Source: an uncultured Oscillospiraceae bacterium (GTDB lineage: Bacteria > Bacillota > Clostridia > Oscillospirales > Acutalibacteraceae). Taken from it: 23,853 nt of DNA. The stretch covers positions 1-23,853 of the forward strand of contig URGH01000037.1 in NCBI GenBank assembly GCA_900547305.1, given 5' to 3'. Numbering within the stretch: the stretch's first letter is position 1; each line of letters starts with the position of its first letter. The translations under genes and the position numbers were made by a program. Positions 1-6,224 of the stretch are shown piece by piece. Below the pieces are notes generated by a model, which saw nothing but the letters and a program-made list of their open reading frames with translations, was not told the origin of the DNA and searched no databases.

Positions 1-180
1 AGTCGGTTGTTATGCCCCGCCAATACCACCCCAGTGCCCTTGAAAAATAGCTTTTCAAGCTATTTTTCGCTCACAAGGTGTTTTTCCGCCGCACCTGTCG
101 CCGTAAAAACAAGATTAAAAGCTGTATTTTTAATAAATAATTTCCCGTTTTAGAGCGGTAAAAGATAAGGAGACCCAAAA
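1..180. other. Upstream region with a perfect hairpin
   Basis: No gene is supported here. Positions 42-53 and 57-68 form a perfect 12-bp inverted repeat with a 3-base loop; its arms contain A5/T5 runs, so it could end transcription arriving from outside the window on either strand. A weaker GGTG/CACC pairing follows at about 78-101. The hydrogenase ribosome binding site (AAGGAGA) is just before 181. I see no convincing sigma-A promoter. The hairpin block resembles a dispersed intergenic element, but one copy cannot prove that. Confidence 0.4.
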
Positions 181-1602
181 TTGAGAAAGTTTGATACCAA
201 GGTTCAACATTTAAAGTACAAGGTTCTGCGCGAGGTAGCCCGTGAGGAATGGAACGGAACGTTAAGGGAACATATGCTCGATATTCCGAAAAAAATCGTT
301 CCCGGCAACGAGCCTACTATGCGCTGCTGCGTTTATAAGGAGCGTGCAATACTTGGCGAGCGAATTAAAATCGCTATGGGCGGCGATAAGGAAAACCCCA
401 ACGTAATTGAGGTTATTGAAATTGCATGTGATGAGTGTCCTATGGGCGGTTACGACGTTACCGAGGCTTGCCGCGGCTGCCTTGCCCACCGCTGCGAGGA
501 TGTATGCCGCAGGGGGGCTATTACATTTGACAGCCAGCAGAAAGCGCATATTGATAAAACAAAGTGCGTTGAGTGCGGTCAGTGCGCCAAGGTATGCCCA
601 TACAGTGCAATACTTAACTTCAAGCGCCCGTGTATGAGCGCCTGCAAGGTAAACGCAATTTCTATGACCGAAACCAAAGCCGCCTGTATTGATAACGGAA
701 AGTGTATTTCCTGCGGCGCCTGCGTTTATCAGTGTCCTTTCGGTGCTATTACCGATAAATCATTTATAATTGACGCTATAAATATGCTTAAAAATAAGGA
801 AAACAAGGTTTACGCCGTTGTTGCTCCCTCTATTTCAAGCCAGTTCAGGTATGCTAAAATCGGTCAGGTAATTTCGGGTATAAAGGCGCTCGGCTTCCAC
901 ACGGTGGTTGAGGCGGCTCTGGGCGCCGATATGGTAGCCTATACCGAGGCGCGCGAGCTTTCCGAAAAGGGATTTTTAACAAGCTCCTGCTGCCCTGCGT
1001 TTGTAAGCTATGTTAAAGGTCAGTTCCCTGACCTTGCCGAGCATATTTCGCACAACCTCTCCCCCGCCGCAACCATTGCAAAATATATTAAAGAGCACGA
1101 CGAGGGCGCAAAGGTCATATTTATAGGCCCGTGCACGGCTAAAAAAATGGAGTTCCAAAAAGAGGAGGTACGCCCGTATATCGACTGCGTTATTACCTTT
1201 GAGGAATTGCAGGCGCTGTTTGACAGCCGCGACCTCGAAATAACCGAAATGGCGGAGGACGTGCTTGATAACGCCTCGTACTTCGGCAGAATTTTCGCCC
1301 GCAGCGGCGGTCTGTCCGACGCGGTAGCGGAGGCTCTTAAAGAGCAGGATATTACCGATTTTGAGCTTAAGGGCGTTTCCTGCGACGGCATTGAGGAGTG
1401 CAAAATAGCGCTTATGAAAGCCCGCAAGAAAATCGGCGATACCAACTTTATTGAGGGTATGGCATGCGTAGGCGGCTGCATAGGCGGCGCGGGCTGCCTG
1501 ACCCACGGCGATAAAAACAAAGCCGAGGTTGACAAATACGGCAAGGAAGCCTTTGAAAAGACCATTTCCGCCGCAATAAGCCAGCTCGGCAAAATTAAAT
1601 AA
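181..1602 (+). CDS. Monomeric [FeFe] hydrogenase, group B type (4Fe-4S dicluster protein)
   Basis: Probable cytoplasmic iron hydrogenase of 473 aa that exchanges electrons between ferredoxin and protons/H2 during fermentation. The N-terminal half carries cysteine clusters: CDECPMGG...CRGC near residues 84-100, then two ferredoxin-type CxxCxxCxxxCP motifs (CVECGQCAKVCP, CISCGACVYQCP). The C-terminal half has the three H-cluster signatures: TSSCCP (Cys270/271), GPCTAKK (Cys318) and MACVGGCIGG (Cys429, Cys433). The variant residues (SSCCP instead of SCCP, GPC instead of MPC, CVGGC instead of CPGGC) fit the group B branch rather than the classical group A enzymes. The start is TTG, chosen because AAGGAGA lies 8 bases upstream. 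No maturation genes (hydE, hydF, hydG) are nearby. The family call is firm; direction and physiological partner are inferred. Confidence 0.9.
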   Translation: MRKFDTKVQHLKYKVLREVAREEWNGTLREHMLDIPKKIVPGNEPTMRCCVYKERAILGERIKIAMGGDKENPNVIEVIEIACDECPMGGYDVTEACRGCLAHRCEDVCRRGAITFDSQQKAHIDKTKCVECGQCAKVCPYSAILNFKRPCMSACKVNAISMTETKAACIDNGKCISCGACVYQCPFGAITDKSFIIDAINMLKNKENKVYAVVAPSISSQFRYAKIGQVISGIKALGFHTVVEAALGADMVAYTEARELSEKGFLTSSCCPAFVSYVKGQFPDLAEHISHNLSPAATIAKYIKEHDEGAKVIFIGPCTAKKMEFQKEEVRPYIDCVITFEELQALFDSRDLEITEMAEDVLDNASYFGRIFARSGGLSDAVAEALKEQDITDFELKGVSCDGIEECKIALMKARKKIGDTNFIEGMACVGGCIGGAGCLTHGDKNKAEVDKYGKEAFEKTISAAISQLGKIK

Positions 1603-1614
1603 ACCGTACAGATT

Positions 1615-1659
1615 AAAATTCCCCCTCTATTCGGCAAAACCGAACAGAGAGGGAATTTT
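1615..1659 (+). terminator. Terminator of the hydrogenase gene
   Basis: A long hairpin lies 12 bases after the hydrogenase stop. AAAATTCCC.CTCT pairs with AGAGAGGGAATTTT with one mismatch, and inside it TTCGG pairs with CCGAA around a CAAAA loop. It ends in TTTTGTGTT. The arms begin with A4 and end in T4, so it could work on both strands. Confidence 0.85.
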
Positions 1660-1723
1660 GTGTTAGCGCATAAACAATATCATAAAACAGCCACCTTTGG
1701 TTCTGTAAACTCCGAATTATTTA

Positions 1724-2026
1724 TCAGCTTAATTCTTTCTCCCTTTTTTCAAGCTCTTTCATAAAATTTATTCCCGCTATGAACCCAAGCTGAAAATATG
1801 TTTCTCTTATTACCGTTTCGCGGTTTGATATTTCGGCGAAAAATCTATCGCGGTCATTTTCATTTTGAAAATATTCTTCAATAAGCTCCTCGGTTTGTCT
1901 GTCCATATTTCTTATGGCTGTTTCAAAATCCGACTCTTCTTTTTCTTCTAAAATCTCGCCCCACCCTGAAATGAAATTGCTTATCTCCGATAGCTTACAC
2001 CTTTTTAACATATTTGAAAATTCCAT
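1724..2026 (-). CDS. Small acidic hypothetical protein controlled by the divergent XRE regulator
   Basis: I do not recognise this 100-aa protein with confidence. It is highly charged, probably helical and cytoplasmic, with no membrane segment or signal peptide, and ends in a KELEKREKE tail. The YFQLGFIAGINFM stretch near the C terminus resembles the DUF6809-type small proteins found beside XRE regulators in gut Clostridia, but that is recollection only. The start is the ATG at 2026, after a GGGGTG ribosome binding site; a longer frame reaching 2140 would begin upstream of the promoter and is rejected. It has a near-consensus promoter (TTGACA, 18 bp, TATAAT) whose spacer is filled by a palindrome, so repression by the neighbouring XRE protein is likely. 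Confidence 0.6.
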   Translation of the reverse strand: MEFSNMLKRCKLSEISNFISGWGEILEEKEESDFETAIRNMDRQTEELIEEYFQNENDRDRFFAEISNRETVIRETYFQLGFIAGINFMKELEKREKELS

Positions 2027-2068
2027 AGTAACACCCCATTTTTTTATTTTAAAAGGTTCTATGCGAAT

Positions 2069-2098
2069 ATTATAAAGGACATATGTGTCCTTTGTCAA
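2069..2098 (-). promoter_or_regulatory. Consensus promoter for the 100-aa gene
   Basis: On the minus strand TTGACA (2098-2093) and TATAAT (2074-2069) are separated by 18 bp. Both hexamers match the sigma-A consensus perfectly. The expected transcript start is about 35 bases before the ATG at 2026. Confidence 0.8.
2074..2093. promoter_or_regulatory. Palindromic operator, probably for the XRE regulator
   Basis: AAAGGACA and TGTCCTTT are perfect 8-bp inverted arms around TATG. The palindrome occupies the whole spacer of the minus-strand promoter, the classic position for a repressor that blocks RNA polymerase. It ends 26 bp upstream of the -10 of the XRE gene, so it could also autoregulate that gene. 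Confidence 0.7.
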
Positions 2099-2116
2099 TA
2101 GAAAACTTATTTCCTG

Positions 2117-2125
2117 TGGTATAAT
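2117..2125 (+). promoter_or_regulatory. Extended -10 promoter of the XRE regulator gene
   Basis: TGG followed by TATAAT forms an extended -10 element (TGn-TATAAT). No good -35 lies 16-18 bp upstream. The site is 33 bases before the ATG at 2159. Confidence 0.55.
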
Positions 2126-2158
2126 TGTTTGTATAAACAAAAAGGAGATATATTTCCT

Positions 2159-2383
2159 ATGAAAAAATACAACGACGTATTAAAAGATTTAAGAGAAGAC
2201 AGAGACCTTGAACAAAAAACGGTAGCAGAGGCAATGGGAATAGACACAAGCTATTACGGAAAATATGAACGAGGCGTACACCCGCTTCCCATTGAAAAAT
2301 TGATTATTCTCTGCAAATTCTATAATGTTTCCGCCGATTATATTTTAGGTCTTCCGGATGATATGCCTTTCCCGAAGAAGTAG
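2159..2383 (+). CDS. XRE/Cro-type helix-turn-helix regulator
   Basis: A 74-aa DNA-binding protein made almost entirely of one HTH_3 domain (about residues 7-62). The sequence runs LREDRDLEQKTVAEAMG, then the recognition helix region DTSYYGKYERG, then the typical LIILCKFYNVSADYILGL ending. It has no effector domain, so it probably works as a small dimeric repressor. The start is the ATG at 2159 because AAAGGAGAT lies about 9 bases upstream; an in-frame start at 2129 has no such site and lies almost on the -10. It is divergent from the 100-aa gene and shares the 2074-2093 palindrome with it. The ligand or inducing signal is unknown. Confidence 0.9.
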   Translation: MKKYNDVLKDLREDRDLEQKTVAEAMGIDTSYYGKYERGVHPLPIEKLIILCKFYNVSADYILGLPDDMPFPKK

Positions 2384-2403
2384 TATTTTATAATTATGTG
2401 ACA

Positions 2404-2597
2404 ACCCCTCAGTCAACTTTGTTGACAGCCGCTGACGGCGGCGGTCCCCTTTTGTCGTTTCACGACATTTTCCCCGCACTGCGGGGAAATCGACCCCTTA
2501 CACAGGGGAGCCAACGGTTTGTACAAATTATAGGCTCCCTTCTTTTTGACGTAAGTCAAAATAGAGGGGAGCTGTCGCCGTTAGGCGACTGAGGGGT
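2404..2597. repeat. Palindrome-rich dispersed repeat, MITE/REP-like
   Basis: The 194-bp segment is bounded by perfect 11-bp terminal inverted repeats (ACCCCTCAGTC at 2404-2414 and its complement at 2587-2597). Inside is a chain of hairpins: GTCAAC/GTTGAC (2412-2426), GTCGT/ACGAC (2454-2466), TTCCCCGC/GCGGGGAA (2470-2488), CCCCT/AGGGG (about 2494-2507), TTTTGAC/GTCAAAA (about 2536-2553) and GTCGCC/GGCGAC (2574-2589). It lies between two convergent genes and may also end their transcription. Similar CCCCTCAGTC-bounded intergenic units are known to me from gut Clostridia, but copies elsewhere cannot be seen here. The open frame across it is not a gene. Confidence 0.7.
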
Positions 2598-2624
2598 ATT
2601 TAATTCCGCATTACGCATTCCGAA

Positions 2625-3797
2625 TTATGAATTATCTCCAATTCTCCCGAAATAATCGTCAATTCCCTGATAATCCGCGCAGTTATCGTAGACATAGTGC
2701 GTAGGATAATTTACAGCGAAATAATCGTAATCGTGAATATATTCGTGCGCTAAAAACAGGTCGTCAAGGTTATGCCCGCGCACGCCGCGCTCCCATGTTT
2801 CAAGCGCCTTTTTAAGCGTTTCCCCGCTTTCCCTGTCGGTCACCTTAAAAATAATATATGAAAGCGCCGATTTTACCCGTTTATTAACGTTGAATTCTTT
2901 CTTTTCGTTTGTTATGGGGTCTATAAAGCCCTCGTTGCTTTCAAGGCAGTCCCAGTAAACGCTGTCCTTTGATTTTAAAAGCGAAACGTTTTCAAGCAAA
3001 AAGCGCTCGACCGCATAGTGCGCGTCGCGAATTTCTCTTTCAACCCGCTTTTTATCCTCATTATTTAAGCCCGCGGTTATGCGTTCTTCCGCCGCCGCAC
3101 AAAACTCCTCGCCCGGAAACGGCAGCGAAGAATTATGCAGATAATACTTTTTATTTGTAAAACACAAAAGTTCGGAATATACCTTATCGGAAATTCGGAA
3201 AATATGCTTTTCCCCGTCCTTATATATAATTACGGCGGTATCCGATGAAAATACGCGGCACATATCCAATCTTGACAGGCTTTCGCCGTCCGCACCGAAA
3301 AATTCAAAGCTCCAGTAGGAATTGAATTCAAGGCTTTCAAACCCGTTATCCGGCTTATACCATGCGGTATCGGTCATTATTTTAATAAAACTTTTTATTT
3401 TTTCGGGGTCGTCTACCGTGTATTCCGCGCCGTTTTTATCGGTGTGATCCGCGGCGACTATTTTTTCTATTTCAGACGGAAAAAGCGAGGATATATCCTC
3501 TGCCTGTGTTCCGGCAAAAAGCTCCCGCGCGTTTACAAATATCCGCTTTATCTCCCTTACAATCGGCTCACGCACCTCTTTAACGCCGCACGCCACCGCG
3601 GTAAATGAAAGTATTACAGCCAGCGCAATACAGGCGGCGCGCCTGCCTGCGGAGTTTATAAGCCTATAAGCCCCGCTTTGCATGCGTATAAGTTTTTTCA
3701 TCCGCTTTTCAAATTCGGGGGAAAACCTATGCGTGCCGTTTGCGGGAAAATCAAGCTGCGCCTCGGTAAACGCTTTTTTAAGAACGGAATTATTCAT
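2625..3797 (-). CDS. Membrane anti-sigma-like protein paired with the ECF sigma factor
   Basis: A 390-aa protein with a cytoplasmic N terminus (about 1-50), one transmembrane segment (about 52-71, ACIALAVILSFTAVACG) and a large extracytoplasmic part. This is the usual shape of clostridial anti-sigma or sigma-associated sensor proteins. Its ATG (3797) lies inside the end of the sigma gene with an 8-base overlap (ATGAATAA), so the two are translationally coupled. A middle region (about 105-215) reads YTVDDPEKIKSFIKIM onward, a pattern I associate with clostridial secreted sensor domains. Near the C terminus H351-E-Y-I-H355 matches HExxH, the zinc-protease signature, but only 35 residues follow it. 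No CxxC/HC2 zinc finger is visible. The stop codon falls 28 bp from the repeat at 2404-2597. Anti-sigma function is inferred from context. Confidence 0.7.
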   Translation of the reverse strand: MNNSVLKKAFTEAQLDFPANGTHRFSPEFEKRMKKLIRMQSGAYRLINSAGRRAACIALAVILSFTAVACGVKEVREPIVREIKRIFVNARELFAGTQAEDISSLFPSEIEKIVAADHTDKNGAEYTVDDPEKIKSFIKIMTDTAWYKPDNGFESLEFNSYWSFEFFGADGESLSRLDMCRVFSSDTAVIIYKDGEKHIFRISDKVYSELLCFTNKKYYLHNSSLPFPGEEFCAAAEERITAGLNNEDKKRVEREIRDAHYAVERFLLENVSLLKSKDSVYWDCLESNEGFIDPITNEKKEFNVNKRVKSALSYIIFKVTDRESGETLKKALETWERGVRGHNLDDLFLAHEYIHDYDYFAVNYPTHYVYDNCADYQGIDDYFGRIGDNS

Positions 3798-4323
3798 TTT
3801 CCTGCCCCCTTAATGCTTGCAGCAGCAGCTTTTTGCCGCGCACAAGCTGCATTTTTACGGTCGATACCTTTCTGCCGAGCAGCGCCGCCGTCTTTTTAAC
3901 AGGCGTTTCATTCACATAATGCAGAAATAAAACCTCGTTATACGGCGTGGGCACGCTTTTAACCGCGGCAATCAGATCTTTATATTCCGTTTTTTCGGCT
4001 ATCTCCTCAATAAGCGCGTCATCCGCCGCAAGCAAACAGTCTTCAATCGGCGTTTCATTGAGCCTTTTAAGGCGGCGCAGGCGGTCATAGGCGGTGTTTT
4101 TGGTTATTACAGCGAGATACGCCGCGGTACTTTTTGAGTCAATACCGTCCACCTGTTTTATGTTTTTTGCTATTTTTATAAACGCGTCATGCAGAACATC
4201 CTCAGCGTCGGCACTGTTTTTAACTATGCCGAGCGCGCACATATAGAGCATATCGCGATATTTGCGGTATATTTTTTCAAATTTACTCTTTTCGCCCTCG
4301 GTATCAAAGGTATAAATAAACAC
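3790..4323 (-). CDS. ECF-type RNA polymerase sigma factor
   Basis: A 177-aa sigma-70 family protein. Region 2 spans about residues 15-85: FEKIYRKYRDMLYMCALGIV, then SADAEDVLHDAFIKIAKNI for 2.3/2.4. Region 4 spans about 110-170: VPTPYNEVLFLHYV, then the recognition helix part GRKVSTVKMQLVRGKKLL. It lacks regions 1 and 3, as expected for group 4. The start is GTG at 4323, with GAGGGGG about 9 bases upstream. The next gene overlaps it by 8 bases and encodes the probable anti-sigma membrane protein. A TGTAAC / CGTT pair upstream looks like an ECF promoter, suggesting autoregulation. The regulon is unknown. Confidence 0.92.
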   Translation of the reverse strand: MFIYTFDTEGEKSKFEKIYRKYRDMLYMCALGIVKNSADAEDVLHDAFIKIAKNIKQVDGIDSKSTAAYLAVITKNTAYDRLRRLKRLNETPIEDCLLAADDALIEEIAEKTEYKDLIAAVKSVPTPYNEVLFLHYVNETPVKKTAALLGRKVSTVKMQLVRGKKLLLQALRGQENE

Positions 4324-4348
4324 CGAAATTCCGCCCCCTCTGCTATTT

Positions 4349-4377
4349 AAACGTTTTTCACCGATATATCGGTTACA
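4349..4377 (-). promoter_or_regulatory. Candidate autoregulated ECF promoter of the sigma gene
   Basis: On the minus strand TGTAAC (4377-4372) and CGTTT (4353-4349) are separated by 18 bp. Bacillus extracytoplasmic-function sigma factors use TGWAAC with a CGT-type -10 at 16-17 bp, so the elements fit and the spacing is slightly long. A perfect 14-bp palindrome, ACCGATATATCGGT (4360-4373), lies between and over them. On the plus strand a weak TTCACC and a TATAAT (4380-4385) could serve trxB across the same palindrome. Confidence 0.45.
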
Positions 4378-4455
4378 AATATAATAAAGTTTTTTACTTA
4401 TCTTTTCAAGGATAAACTAAGTCTGGATGTTAAAAATATTCTCGGAGGTTCCCAA

Positions 4456-5370
4456 ATGAACGAAAAAATTTACGATATTATTATTGTGGGCGGCGGCTGC
4501 GCGGGGCTTACCGCGGCGGTTTATGCCCGCCGCGCCGAAAAATCGGTTTTGCTGCTTGAAAAAAGCGCTTTCGGCGGACAAATAGCCTACTCGCCCGAGG
4601 TTGAAAATTTTCCCGGGTTTACGAAAATCGGCGGTCTTGAATTTTCGGACAGGCTGTATTCCCAGGCTAAAGCGCTCGGCACTGAATTTGAGCTTGATAA
4701 TGTAACGGATATTAAAACAGACAGCGAATACAAAACCGTAATAACCGATTACGGCGAATATAAATGCCGCGCCGTTATAATTGCAACGGGGCTTGCGCAC
4801 CGAAAAACAGGGCTCGAAAACGAGAAAAGGCTTACGGGTCACGGTATATCCTATTGCGCGGTGTGCGACGGCGCGTTTTTCAGGGGTAAGGACGTTGCGG
4901 TTTACGGCGGCGGCAATACTGCCGTGGGCGACGCGCTTTTTCTTTCGGATATTTGCAAAAGCGTTACGGTGATACACCGCCGCGCGGAATTCCGCGCAGA
5001 CCTTTATTCCACAGAAAAGCTGCGCGCAAAAACAAACATTCACTATGAGCTTAATTCCGAGGTGTGCGCATTATCGGGCGATGAAAGACTGCAAAAAATA
5101 ACCGTCCGCAATAAGCAGACGGGTGAAAGTAAGGATATTTCGGTATCGGCTTTATTTATTGCAATAGGCTTTTTGCCGCAAAACGAAATTTGCAAAAATA
5201 TTGTCGCTCTTGATGACGGCGGGTTTATTAAAGCGGGCGAAGATTGCTTAACCTCCTGTCCCGGAATTTTCGCCGCGGGCGATTGCCGCACAAAGGCGCT
5301 GCGCCAATTAACTACCGCCGCGGCAGACGGCGCTTCCGCCGCAACCGCCGCAATTCGGTATATTGATTAG
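4456..5370 (+). CDS. trxB: Thioredoxin reductase (NADPH, FAD)
   Basis: A 304-aa cytoplasmic flavoprotein that passes electrons from NADPH through FAD to the thioredoxin disulfide. It shows the FAD-binding GGGCAGLTAA near residue 12, the redox-active pair CAVC at Cys134 and Cys137 followed by DGAFF, the NADPH-binding YGGGNTAVGDA near 155 followed by the HRR phosphate-binding motif, and the C-terminal FAD motif GIFAAGD. Length is typical of the bacterial low-molecular-weight enzyme. The ATG follows CGGAGG at a good distance. No thioredoxin gene lies beside it. It is divergent from the ECF sigma gene, sharing a short upstream region with a palindrome, so joint stress control is possible but unproven. 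Its 3' end converges on the permease gene with a 5-base gap. Confidence 0.93.
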   Translation: MNEKIYDIIIVGGGCAGLTAAVYARRAEKSVLLLEKSAFGGQIAYSPEVENFPGFTKIGGLEFSDRLYSQAKALGTEFELDNVTDIKTDSEYKTVITDYGEYKCRAVIIATGLAHRKTGLENEKRLTGHGISYCAVCDGAFFRGKDVAVYGGGNTAVGDALFLSDICKSVTVIHRRAEFRADLYSTEKLRAKTNIHYELNSEVCALSGDERLQKITVRNKQTGESKDISVSALFIAIGFLPQNEICKNIVALDDGGFIKAGEDCLTSCPGIFAAGDCRTKALRQLTTAAADGASAATAAIRYID

Positions 5371-5375
5371 TTTTC

Positions 5376-6104
5376 TTACTTGTTTTTGATTTTTTCAACC
5401 GGCTTTTCCAGCACCGTAAATAAAGCCACACCGCCGACTATTGCAATTCCGGCATTAATAAGGGTTGAAGCCTGACCGAGCACCGCGGTTGTAAGCGCGG
5501 CGCTCAGCGCCGATCCCGCCAGTGTGTATGTAACGGCTTTCCATGCCGTTTCGCCTATAAGATTCACCAACATTCCGCAGGATGCGCCCACTATTGCAGC
5601 GGCGGTTTTCTGCGGGAATTTATTTTTAAGCAGACCGAAAACTATGCAAATTAAGCCTATAATCAGGAAAAGCGGGAAAAGCCACGCGCCCCTGCCTTTG
5701 TAACCGTGATTTTGGGTAAGAGTATACACAAGTATGCCGCTGCTTATCATAAGCGATACAACGCCCGAAATATAAAGCGATACTGCAGGATATTTTTTGC
5801 GGTTCTTTATAAAGTTATACACAAGACCCGTTGCAAGACCTATAAGCATTTTAAGAATGAAGGTTTTGGGCGATGAATCGGCGTGACCGTTGAAAATATC
5901 GTAAAAGCCCATACCTATAGAGCCTGCCAGACCGCCCTGCCAGCCGCCTATAAGCAGCGCCGCCAAAACCACTATAAGATTTCCGAAATGTATATACATA
6001 TTGGCAAAAGGAATAAACAGCACCGTAAGCGCAATATAGCAAAGCGCCGCGAAAAGCGGTATCATGGTTATGTTTACAATTTGCTCGTGTTTGGTTTTTT
6101 TCAT
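5376..6104 (-). CDS. ECF transporter S component, probably for vitamin B6 or a related precursor
   Basis: A 242-aa hydrophobic protein with about six membrane segments. The N-terminal IPLFAALCYIALTVLF, then HFGNLIVVLAALLIGGWQGGLAGSIGMGFYDIF, is typical of ECF-type substrate-binding (S) components of the COG4720-like group. Such proteins use a shared EcfA/EcfA'/EcfT energising module encoded elsewhere; none is in this window. The ATG at 6104 follows AAGAAGGA. It is divergent from a MocR/PdxR-type regulator with a 120-bp gap holding a 14-bp palindrome next to a TATAAT -10 for this gene. That pairing, known for pyridoxine transporters in Firmicutes, suggests a vitamin B6 vitamer as substrate. 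Thiamine precursors or another vitamin remain possible. Confidence 0.72.
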   Translation of the reverse strand: MKKTKHEQIVNITMIPLFAALCYIALTVLFIPFANMYIHFGNLIVVLAALLIGGWQGGLAGSIGMGFYDIFNGHADSSPKTFILKMLIGLATGLVYNFIKNRKKYPAVSLYISGVVSLMISSGILVYTLTQNHGYKGRGAWLFPLFLIIGLICIVFGLLKNKFPQKTAAAIVGASCGMLVNLIGETAWKAVTYTLAGSALSAALTTAVLGQASTLINAGIAIVGGVALFTVLEKPVEKIKNK

Positions 6105-6156
6105 TTTTAAGTCCTTCTTTAAAAAGTATTTGCATATCCGATTGATTGGTGTTATT

Positions 6157-6180
6157 ATTATAGCAGTAATGTGTACATTA
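6157..6180 (-). promoter_or_regulatory. Permease promoter -10 with adjoining palindromic operator
   Basis: TATAAT on the minus strand (6162-6157) is about 53 bases before the permease ATG; no good -35 is visible. TAATGT-GT-ACATTA (6167-6180) is a perfect inverted repeat with a 2-base centre just upstream of that -10, where the -35 would lie. A weak -35 with a bound site there fits activation or repression by the divergent MocR-type protein. Confidence 0.5.
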
Positions 6181-6224
6181 ATAAATAGCCAAATTTAATT
6201 ATTTTTTAAAGGACAGTTTTAAAA

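Noticed and set aside
976..1637. Long minus-strand open frames opposite the hydrogenase
   Set aside because: They are the complement of strongly conserved H-cluster coding sequence and have no ribosome binding site or homology.
1724..2140. Longer 138-codon version of the small XRE-linked gene
   Set aside because: Its extra 38 codons run through the promoter and operator, so they would not be transcribed; the ATG at 2026 has the ribosome binding site.
2398..2592. Open frame of 64 codons inside the intergenic repeat
   Set aside because: It lies wholly in the hairpin-chain repeat, has no ribosome binding site or recognisable domain, and its composition simply follows the inverted repeats.
4417..5043. 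208-codon minus-strand frame opposite trxB
   Set aside because: It overlaps the well-supported thioredoxin reductase and reads as an antisense shadow rich in Phe, Arg and Ala.
5851..6135. 94-codon minus-strand frame at the permease start
   Set aside because: It is another frame of the permease gene; the hydrophobic helices are in the 5376-6104 frame with the good ribosome binding site.
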